46,700 nt of DNA from Rhodobacteraceae bacterium UBA6273 (GTDB lineage Bacteria > Pseudomonadota > Alphaproteobacteria > Rhodobacterales > Rhodobacteraceae), in contig DJUV01000234.1 in the NCBI GenBank assembly GCA_002440625.1, positions 1 to 46,700 of the forward strand. The letters run 5' to 3'. The notes below the pieces were generated by a model. It was not told the DNA's origin, did no database searches, and saw only the letters and a list, made by a program, of their open reading frames with translations. Shown here piece after piece: positions 40,647-46,700 of the stretch. Made by a program: the position numbers and the translations under genes. Each line of letters begins with the position of its first letter. The stretch's first letter is position 1.

Positions 40647-43013
40647 ATGGCGGGCGAAAACACTGCGGCGAAGCAGATCGAGTGGACGGTGACGGGGATG
40701 GACTGCGCTTCCTGCGCCAACAAGATCCGAACGGCGGTCGAACGACTGCCGGGCACAGAGACGGTCGACATCGCGCTGATGACCGAGCGGCTGAAAATGC
40801 GGCTGGACGAAAGCAAGACCTCGCGCGCGAATGTCGAGGCTGCGGTGAAGAAGCTGGGCTACGGCATTGCCGAGCGCAGGACCGGCGCCGCGCCCGCCGC
40901 CGCAGCGGCAGCCGCGCAGCCGTCCGTGCTGAAACCGCAACAAAAGCCGGTTCATGTGCACGGACCCGACTGCAAGGGCCATGACCACCAGCCCGGCCAT
41001 TCGCACGACGATGGCCATGACCATGACCATGGTGCGGGCCATTCCGACGGTGACGGGCACGACCATCACCCCAAGGGCGGCAAGGACGATTCCGGTCATG
41101 GCAGCCCCGGCCATGTGCATGACGACCCCGCCGACCGTGGCAAGCGCTGGTACCAGACCGGCAAGGGCAAGCTGGTGATCTTCACCGCGCTGCTCTTGGG
41201 CGCAGCCTGGGCGGTGGAGCTGGTCGCGCCCGAGATCGGCAAATGGGCCTTTGTCGCGGCCTGTCTGATCGGGGTCGCGCCGGTCGCCAAGCGCGCTTTC
41301 GCGGCGTTGCGGGTCGGAATGCCCTTCACCATCGAAAGCCTGATGACGATTGCTGCCGTCGGTGCCCTCTTCATCAACGCGGCGGAAGAGGCGGCGCTGG
41401 TTGTATTCCTCTTCGCGGTGGGCGAAGTGCTGGAAGGCGTTGCCGCGGGCAAGGCGCGCGATGGTATCCGCGCGTTGGCTAATCTGGTGCCCAAGACAGC
41501 CCTGTTGGAGGTGAGCGGCACCACCAAAGAGGTGCCTGCCGCTGAGTTGCAAGTCGGCCAGATGGTTCTGGTCCGCCCCGGCGACCGCATTCCGGCCGAC
41601 GGCGAGATCGCCGAGGGCACCTCGGGTGTCGATGACAGCCCGGTCACGGGGGAAAGCGTGCCGGTGACCAAGGGGCCGGGGGATCCGGTCTTCGCGGGGT
41701 CGATCAACACCGAAGCTGCGCTTCGGGTGACCGTCACCAAGGCGGCGGAAGACAATACCATCTCCCGCATCATCCGGCTGGTCGAAGAGGCGGAAGAAGC
41801 CCGCGCCCCGACCGAGCGGTTCATCGACCGGTTCAGCCGCTGGTACATGCCTGCTATCGTCGCCGTGGCGGCGCTGGTGGTGCTGGTGCCGCCGCTGGCG
41901 TTCGGCCAGCCCTGGGACACTTGGGTCTATCGCGGGCTTGCGCTCTTGCTGATCGGCTGCCCCTGTGCGCTCGTTATCTCGGTCCCGGCCTCCATCGCCT
42001 CGGCGCTTTCAACGGGTGCGCGGCGCGGGATGCTAATGAAGGGCGGCGCCGTCATCGAAGCCGCGGCCAAAGTCAGCCGCGTGGCCTTCGACAAGACCGG
42101 CACGCTGACCCACGGACGCCCGATGGTGACCGATGTGGTGACCTTCGGCACGACGACCGAGGCGGAACTTCTCGCGGTGGCGGCGGGCGTGGAAACCGGG
42201 TCGAGTCATCCCTTGGCCGTGGCGATCCTGAACAAGGCGAAGGAGGCGGCGGTCGCGGTCCTGCCGTCGCGGGATGCCAAGGCGCTGATGGGCAAGGGCG
42301 TGGTCGCAACGGTGGGCGATGCCTCCGCCTGGGTGGCCTCGCCGCGCTATGCGATGGACAACGGCGGGATGGACGGGCTTGGCCTGCGCCAGGCCACGGT
42401 ATTCGAGGAAGAAGGCAAGACTGCCGTTGCGGTTTTCCGCGAGAAAACCCCGCTCGGCCTGATCGCCATGCGCGACGAACCGCGCAAGGATGCCGGGGAT
42501 GCGGTGCGGCAGTTGAAGGCGATGGGCGTCACCTCGGTCATCCTGACCGGCGACAACCCGCGCACTGCTGCCGCCATCGCGGGCGGTCTGGGCATGGAGT
42601 TCCAGGCAGACATGATGCCGGAAGACAAGCTCAAGGCTATCAAGGATATGAGCGAGCAGGGCGGCGTCATGATGATCGGCGACGGCATCAACGACGCCCC
42701 CGCCCTGAAACAGGCGAGCGTTGGCGTTGCCATGGGGTCTGGCACCGATGTGGCGCTGGAAACCGCCGACGCGGCGATCCTGCGCGACCGGGTCACCGAC
42801 ATTCCGGCCAAGATCCGGCTTGCGCGCGCAGCGATGGCCAACATCCGTCAGAACGTGACCATCGCGCTGGGGCTGAAGGCTGTGTTCCTCGTGACCTCGG
42901 TGGTGGGCCTGACCGGCCTCTGGATCGCGATCCTGGCCGATACCGGGGCGACGGTACTGGTCACGCTCAATGCGCTGCGCCTGTTGCGGTTCAATCCGGA
43001 GCGCGAGAGCTGA
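40647..43013 (+). CDS. Zn/Cd/Pb-exporting P1B-type ATPase (ZntA/CadA-like)
   Basis: 788 residues. It has one N-terminal heavy-metal domain (VTGMDCASCANKI, C20 and C23) and a His/Asp-rich linker (about 102-160, with some 17 histidines). Membrane helices carry the ion-binding CPCALVIS (C438, C440). DKTGTLTHG has the phosphorylated D482; the HP motif is in SSHPLAVAIL, and GDGINDAPAL and GSGTDVALETAD follow. The CPC plus a C-terminal D in ADTGA identifies the Zn/Cd/Pb subgroup rather than copper. The MerR-type promoter ends 47 bases upstream. It starts an operon that continues into ICMT, lspA, dsbB and dsbA-like genes. Confidence 0.95.
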   Translation: MAGENTAAKQIEWTVTGMDCASCANKIRTAVERLPGTETVDIALMTERLKMRLDESKTSRANVEAAVKKLGYGIAERRTGAAPAAAAAAAQPSVLKPQQKPVHVHGPDCKGHDHQPGHSHDDGHDHDHGAGHSDGDGHDHHPKGGKDDSGHGSPGHVHDDPADRGKRWYQTGKGKLVIFTALLLGAAWAVELVAPEIGKWAFVAACLIGVAPVAKRAFAALRVGMPFTIESLMTIAAVGALFINAAEEAALVVFLFAVGEVLEGVAAGKARDGIRALANLVPKTALLEVSGTTKEVPAAELQVGQMVLVRPGDRIPADGEIAEGTSGVDDSPVTGESVPVTKGPGDPVFAGSINTEAALRVTVTKAAEDNTISRIIRLVEEAEEARAPTERFIDRFSRWYMPAIVAVAALVVLVPPLAFGQPWDTWVYRGLALLLIGCPCALVISVPASIASALSTGARRGMLMKGGAVIEAAAKVSRVAFDKTGTLTHGRPMVTDVVTFGTTTEAELLAVAAGVETGSSHPLAVAILNKAKEAAVAVLPSRDAKALMGKGVVATVGDASAWVASPRYAMDNGGMDGLGLRQATVFEEEGKTAVAVFREKTPLGLIAMRDEPRKDAGDAVRQLKAMGVTSVILTGDNPRTAAAIAGGLGMEFQADMMPEDKLKAIKDMSEQGGVMMIGDGINDAPALKQASVGVAMGSGTDVALETADAAILRDRVTDIPAKIRLARAAMANIRQNVTIALGLKAVFLVTSVVGLTGLWIAILADTGATVLVTLNALRLLRFNPERES

Positions 43014-43016
43014 GGC

Positions 43017-43640
43017 ATGATCTTGGGTTTCGGCTGGGCTGCTTTGGCACTGCTTTTCGGCTATCTAGCGCTGTTTTTCTGGGGCAGCGCCCTCGCGGCG
43101 CAAGCAGCCAGCCGATCTGTCTGGCTGTTCGCGCTGGCGGCGGGGCGTGATCGTCTTGCCGCATTCGGCTTTCGGTCGGCCTTTGTCCTCGCCTTCTTTG
43201 GACCGCTCCTTTGGCTAGCCTGGCCGGTGCTTCACAAGACCGATCCTGTCTGGACCGAAGGCAAGGCCTTGGTTCTTGGTCTGATCGGTATCTTCGTTGC
43301 GGGCCTCGGCGCCATGATCGCTTTCGCAGCACAGATGTCGATGGGCGCATCCTGGCGGGTCGGTGTCGTCAGCGGGGCAACGGGCGATCTCGTCTCCGGC
43401 GGGCTCTACCGCTTCAGCCGTAACCCGACCTTCGTCGGGCAGTTTGCTCTGCTCCTCGGTGTCACGCTCACGATCCCGTCGATCCCGACAATTGTCGCGC
43501 CGCTCCTGTTTTTCGGATCGGCCGCCGTGCAGGTCCGGTCCGAGGAAGCGGCCCTGCGCAAGTCCTTCGGCGCGGAATATGACCGCTACGCGACTTCCGT
43601 CCCCCGCTGGATTGGCCTGCGTCGAAGGGAAGGCAAATGA
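43017..43640 (+). CDS. Isoprenylcysteine methyltransferase-like membrane protein (CzcN-type)
   Basis: 207 residues with five or six membrane helices and the ICMT/PEMT signature at the C-terminal end: GGLYRFSRNPTFVGQF (SAM/lipid site), then EEAALRKSFGAEYDRYATSV. Similar proteins (CzcN) accompany zinc/cadmium resistance genes; the bacterial substrate is unknown. The gene starts three bases after the ATPase stop and overlaps lspA by four. Confidence 0.88.
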   Translation: MILGFGWAALALLFGYLALFFWGSALAAQAASRSVWLFALAAGRDRLAAFGFRSAFVLAFFGPLLWLAWPVLHKTDPVWTEGKALVLGLIGIFVAGLGAMIAFAAQMSMGASWRVGVVSGATGDLVSGGLYRFSRNPTFVGQFALLLGVTLTIPSIPTIVAPLLFFGSAAVQVRSEEAALRKSFGAEYDRYATSVPRWIGLRRREGK

Positions 43641-44122
43641 GCGCCCGTTGGATTGCCGCCCTGATTTGCGCCGCGCTTCTGGCCGATCAGATCACAAAGG
43701 CTGCCGCGCTGACCTGGCTTTCGGTGGGCGAGTTCGCTCCCGTCTTGCCCGGCTTCAACCTGACTCTCGGCTTCAACGAGGGGTCGAGCTTTGGCATGTT
43801 TTCGGGCGCCATGGCGGGCAGGCCGTTCATGATGGTGGCGCTGACCGGGGTATTGACCCTGGCCTTCGCCATCATGGCTTTCCGCGCCCGACCTTACCTG
43901 GAACGGGCCGGTTTTGCGCTGATCGTTGGCGGGGCGCTTGGCAACATCGTGGATCGGATACGGCAGGGCGCCGTCACAGATTTTCTTGATCTCTACTGGC
44001 GCAACTGGCACTGGCCCACATTCAACGGTGCGGATATCGCGATCACCCTGGGCGCTCTGTTCATCCTTGCAGCCTTTGTCCCCCTTCGCCGTCGCAAGGA
44101 GTCCGCTCTTGACCAATCCTGA
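43637..44122 (+). CDS. lspA: Lipoprotein signal peptidase (signal peptidase II)
   Basis: 161 residues, four membrane helices. Conserved LspA motifs: LLADQITKAAA (D17), LGFNEGSSFGMF, VGGALGNIVDRIRQG (catalytic D106), AVTDFLDLYWRN and TFNGADIAITLG (catalytic D133). LspA removes lipoprotein signal peptides. Element-borne copies next to metal-exporting ATPases are known (PbrC type) and are probably extra to a housekeeping copy elsewhere. It overlaps both neighbours, so its level follows the metal-induced operon. Confidence 0.95.
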   Translation: MSARWIAALICAALLADQITKAAALTWLSVGEFAPVLPGFNLTLGFNEGSSFGMFSGAMAGRPFMMVALTGVLTLAFAIMAFRARPYLERAGFALIVGGALGNIVDRIRQGAVTDFLDLYWRNWHWPTFNGADIAITLGALFILAAFVPLRRRKESALDQS

Positions 44123-44549
44123 CGCGCAGCGCCTGTCCCGCGACGAAGTGCTACTCACCGCCGCGTTCCTTATCGCGCTTGCCGCAACGCTCGGCGCGTT
44201 GTTCATCGGGGAAGTGCTTGGGCAGTTGCCTTGCACCCTCTGCTGGTATCAGCGCATTGCCATGTTCCCGCTGGTTCCGGTCCTCGGCCTGTCGCTCTGG
44301 CGTGGCGACGGAATGGCGCGCGTCTACGGCCTTCCCCTTGCCGCGATTGGCCTTCTGATCGCGGGATGGCATGCGGGGCTTTATGCCGGATGGATACAGC
44401 AAGCTATTGCGCCCTGCACCAAGGACGGCCCGTCCTGTACCGATCGGGGGGCCCAGACTATCCTGTCCTTGCCCATTCCCTATCTCTCGCTGGTCGCCTT
44501 TGCAGCGATCCTTGCCTGCCTCATCCTGCCAAAAGGAAACCGCACATGA
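44109..44549 (+). CDS. dsbB: Disulfide bond formation protein B (DsbB)
   Basis: 146 residues, four membrane helices. The first redox pair is in GQLPCTLCWYQRIAM (C42, C45), the second in AIAPCTKDGPSCTD (C103, C110). DsbB reoxidises DsbA and passes electrons to quinone. The TTG at 44109 was chosen as start because AAGGAG (44096-44101) lies eight bases upstream and no ATG fits; it overlaps lspA by 14 bases. The gene for its likely partner follows with a four-base overlap. Confidence 0.92.
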   Translation: MTNPDAQRLSRDEVLLTAAFLIALAATLGALFIGEVLGQLPCTLCWYQRIAMFPLVPVLGLSLWRGDGMARVYGLPLAAIGLLIAGWHAGLYAGWIQQAIAPCTKDGPSCTDRGAQTILSLPIPYLSLVAFAAILACLILPKGNRT

Positions 44550-45205
44550 ACCGCCGCACTCTTCTCATCGGGGCTTCGGCCCTTGGCCTGGCCGCATTCG
44601 GGGGCGGCGCATTCGTCCTGAGCCGCCGTCGAAAGGCTGAGGCGGAAGCGGCGGCGGGTGAGGCGATGGCGGTGGACCCGGCACTGCTCATCCGCCCGCA
44701 CTCTCCAAGCTTCGGCCCCGCCGATGCGCCGGTTACGCTGGTTGAATTCTTTGATCCATCCTGCGAGGCCTGCCGGGCCTATCATCCGGTGGTGCAGGAA
44801 ATCCGGCGCCAGTTCCCGACGCAGGTTCGAGTCGTGCTGCGTTACACGGTCTTCCATGAAGGATCGGACGAGGCGGTGCGCATCCTCGAGGCCGCGCGGA
44901 TGCAAGACAAGTTCGAACCCGTGCTTGACGCGCTTCTGGAACAACAGCCGGGCTGGGCTCTTCATGACGGACCGGATCTGGACGTGGCTTGGGAAATAGC
45001 CGGTGGCGCTGGACTCGACCTCGATAAGGCCGAAAGCGACAGGCTCTTCCCCGACATTACCGGCGTGCTCAATCAAGACATGGCCGATGTCGAAGCCTTG
45101 GGCATCCGCCAGACACCCACTTTCTTCCTGAACGGCAAGCGCTTGGAAAACTTCAGCGCTGAAAGCCTGATCGCCGATGTCCGGTTCGCCGTGGAGAATT
45201 CCTGA
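44546..45205 (+). CDS. DsbA-like periplasmic thiol oxidoreductase
   Basis: 219 residues, with an N-terminal RR-containing signal/anchor (MNRRTLLIGASALGLAAFGG). The thioredoxin domain has the active site FFDPSCEACRAYHP (C73, C76), a helical insert and the cis-proline loop GIRQTPTFFLNGKRL, as in DsbA/DsbG-type proteins. The CEAC dipeptide differs from the CPHC of classical DsbA. It is coupled to dsbB (ATGA overlap), so the pair forms a dedicated disulfide system at the end of the metal-induced operon. Confidence 0.92.
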   Translation: MNRRTLLIGASALGLAAFGGGAFVLSRRRKAEAEAAAGEAMAVDPALLIRPHSPSFGPADAPVTLVEFFDPSCEACRAYHPVVQEIRRQFPTQVRVVLRYTVFHEGSDEAVRILEAARMQDKFEPVLDALLEQQPGWALHDGPDLDVAWEIAGGAGLDLDKAESDRLFPDITGVLNQDMADVEALGIRQTPTFFLNGKRLENFSAESLIADVRFAVENS

Positions 45206-45372
45206 AGGCGAGGCCTTCCATCCGTCGTTCGCGGGCTTGCCAAAACGGAAGTCGAAACGTTTGCCGCAGCGGAGAGCTTCAAGAACCTCTACGGGAAAGT
45301 GATGCCAAATTATCGGATGGCTACACCATGTCGCACAACGCAGGCCCTTGTCGAAACGCCACCCAGACGGGA

Positions 45373-46008
45373 TTACACGCCCTCCTTCTGCCGATACCCA
45401 TCAACTACGCTCTCGAACGATTGCAGGTTTGCCGTGACTTCCCCGGCGAAGGCGGCGAACAGGTCATCTTCATTGACTTCGGCCGCGCGAGCTTCCGCTG
45501 GAGTGGCCCCGCGCGCCGATGGGGCAGCTTCCGGGACGGGTTGAACCTGCGCCGGCTCGCCCGTGGCTGCCACCTGCGTTTCCGCTATCTCCGCCGCCAG
45601 GCCCTTCGACCGCGCCCGATGCCGGATGGCGCCGAACTGCTCGCGCAACTCTGCGACCTCGGCCCTGAGCGCAGCGATCTCCGCGATCTCCACCGGCGGA
45701 TAGGGCAAGGCGCCGGTCTGCTTGTCGAGCATCGCCCGGAAGGTCGGATCTTCATAGTAGACGATCCGCTCGGCCATGATCGGGTTCTGGCGTTCGGGCA
45801 GGAGGATCACCTTCATCGGTGAGAGGCGCTTGATCTCGTCGGGGGAGAGGAGCGCCCGTTCTTCCATCCGCCGCGAGACGGAGCGGCGGGCGCGAAGGCC
45901 GGTGTCGCGCGACAGGCTGTCGCTGACCGAAAGCTTGGTGGTCTTGCCAAGCCCTTCGGAGACTTCGGCGGCGGTCTTTTTTTCGTTGGGGGAGAGGAAG
46001 AGCTTCAT
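45373..46008 (-). pseudogene. TraG/VirD4 coupling protein, C-terminal fragment
   Basis: 211 residues from an internal methionine. MKLFLSPNEKKTAAEVSEGL, RRSVSRRMEERALLSPDEIK, RLSPMKVILLPERQ and IMAERIVYYEDPTFRAM match the C-terminal end of VirD4/TraG coupling ATPases, whose N-terminal membrane and Walker domains are absent. Sequence in the same frame continues to about 46028 (SLESAAG) and then runs into an unrelated gene. It reads opposite to the relaxase at 29.6-31.4 kb, so the transfer region has been rearranged or inverted as well as truncated. Confidence 0.75.
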
Positions 46009-46021
46009 CCCGGCGGCAGAT

Positions 46022-46165
46022 TCAAGCGAGAGGCGGATGGCCGAGCACCACCGGAAAGCTTGTCGCCTCCGGCGCGATGGCCGCGATGAGGGCGCGGCGG
46101 ACGGCGTCGAAGGCGAGGCTGCGGGTCACGGCCGCCGCCGACAGCGCCTCGGAGATGAAGATCAT
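46022..46165 (-). pseudogene. Ornithine cyclodeaminase-like gene, N-terminal fragment
   Basis: 47 codons from the ATG at 46165: MIFISEALSAAAVTRSLAFD, then AVRRALIAAIAPEATSFPVV and LGH, the typical opening of ornithine cyclodeaminase/imine reductase proteins of about 310-320 residues. After LGH the frame runs into foreign DNA and stops at 46022. The rest of the gene is absent from the window. It lies 11 bases after the DSD1-like gene, so the two were an operon before truncation. Confidence 0.7.
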
Positions 46166-46176
46166 GGCAGCCTCCC

Positions 46177-46700
46177 TCACCAGCCGCTGAAGCGGTCCCA
46201 GACCTTCAGGGGACCGCCCTCGGCAGGGATCACGTTGTAGGACGAATGCTGCGCGGCGGTGGCGCAGGCGTGGTTGGGCAGGATGCGCAGGAGCATGCCC
46301 AACGGCAGATCAGGGAGCACCGCCATCGAGCCGGGGCGGCGGGCGATGATGCCGTGTTCCTGATTGGCCACAGTCACGATCAGGTCGGGAATGATCCGGC
46401 CCTCCGCATCGCAGACCAGCCCATAGCCCTGATCGACCGCCTGTGCTGCCGTGCCGCAGTCGCGCGACAGCGCCATCCAACCCGCATCGACCAGGATCCA
46501 ACCTTTCGCCCGCTGGTGCCCGATCACCGCGGTCAGGACCGACAGCGCAATGTCGTCTGGCCTGCACACGCCGATCCCCGCCATCACGAGGTCGAAGAAC
46601 ACATAGACGCCGGCACGCAGTTCGGTCACCCCGTCGAGGTTGCGCGCGGCATGGGCGGTGGGGGTGGAGCCGACGCTGACCACCGGGCAGGGCAGGCCCG
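46177..46700 (-). CDS. D-threonine aldolase/D-serine dehydratase-like protein (partial)
   Basis: The C-terminal 170 or so residues; the 5' end lies beyond the window. Family features are VVSVGSTPTAHAARNLDGVT, ELRAGVYVFFDLVMAGIGVC, and the metal site in LRILPNHACATAAQHSSYNV, where the histidine and cysteine bind the divalent metal in DSD1-type enzymes. These are PLP enzymes of the alanine-racemase fold acting on D-3-hydroxy amino acids. With the cyclodeaminase-like fragment downstream it suggests a small amino-acid catabolic operon of the recipient replicon. Confidence 0.85.
   Translation of the reverse strand, partial: GLPCPVVSVGSTPTAHAARNLDGVTELRAGVYVFFDLVMAGIGVCRPDDIALSVLTAVIGHQRAKGWILVDAGWMALSRDCGTAAQAVDQGYGLVCDAEGRIIPDLIVTVANQEHGIIARRPGSMAVLPDLPLGMLLRILPNHACATAAQHSSYNVIPAEGGPLKVWDRFSGW

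Noticed and set aside
41921..43150. 409-codon open frame on the plus strand
   Set aside because: Out-of-frame reading of the P1B-ATPase gene, Gly/Arg/Cys-rich and without a domain.
45206..45372. Possible coding remnant containing ESFKNLYGKVMPNYRMA
   Set aside because: The stretch reads like a protein end but I cannot assign it to any family and it has no start or context.
1..46700. CRISPR arrays, rRNA, replication initiation genes
   Set aside because: No regularly spaced repeats, rRNA-like sequence or Rep-type protein was seen.

Overview
The window looks like DNA from an alphaproteobacterium of the Rhodobacteraceae type (Paracoccus/Rhodobacter-like). It is GC-rich, and its integrative-element backbone genes (DUF736, strawberry-notch helicase, Toprim, DUF2493, RlxS-like relaxase, TraG) are typical of that group. 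It is a mosaic accessory region: a broken conjugative/integrative element loaded with insertion sequences, a restriction-modification island and metal/redox cargo. It could lie on a plasmid or in a chromosomal island. No rRNA, tRNA, CRISPR array or replication gene was seen.

Layout. 1-2.84 kb: an IS481-family element whose transposase gene is split by an IS1111-group (IS110 family) element. 2.84-7.35 kb: a cytochrome b561 - membrane fusion protein - permease - ATPase operon, read leftward, divergent from a TetR regulator and a small membrane protein. 7.4-10.4 kb: two overlapping tyrosine recombinases resembling TnpA/TnpB of Tn554-type elements. 11.1-19.9 kb: element backbone (DUF736, a methyltransferase-strawberry notch helicase fusion, Toprim protein, DUF2493 protein) with long structured leaders, interrupted by a truncated SbcD-like nuclease and a WYL regulator. 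20.0-27.0 kb: a restriction/defence island of five leftward genes (MORC/MutL-like GHKL ATPase, Mrr-helicase fusion, an unrecognised 173-residue protein, Vsr, C5 cytosine methylase) plus a divergent putative nuclease. 27.0-27.65 kb: a decayed integrase. 27.76-31.43 kb: a ParDE-like toxin-antitoxin pair, a small WGR protein and a mobilisation pair (accessory protein, MOBP relaxase).

31.6-45.2 kb is a metal and thiol-redox region. It has a frameshifted MFS transporter with a His-rich tail and a YqaA/DedA protein. A leftward set of periplasmic genes follows (CcdA, Sco, a methionine-rich protein, a small Cys membrane protein, TlpA, CcmG-like, cytochrome c, DUF411, Asp-box propeller, a small Cys/Met protein). 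The last part is a MerR-controlled block (ZIP, Zn/Cd/Pb P1B-ATPase, ICMT-like protein, LspA, DsbB, DsbA-like). Two nearly identical MerR-type promoters with 19-bp spacers precede the ZIP and ATPase genes. 45.4-46.7 kb: the C-terminal fragment of a TraG/VirD4 coupling protein joins the N-terminal fragment of an ornithine cyclodeaminase-like gene, preceded by a D-threonine aldolase/DSD1-like gene cut by the window end.

The signals I rate highest are the MORC-type restriction system with its uncharacterised component, the IS1111-group element whose 3' noncoding end carries sequence resembling its own target, the nested-stem leader upstream of the DUF2493 gene, and the twin MerR promoters joining metal efflux to LspA and Dsb genes. 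All functions come from motifs read by eye; no database search was possible.
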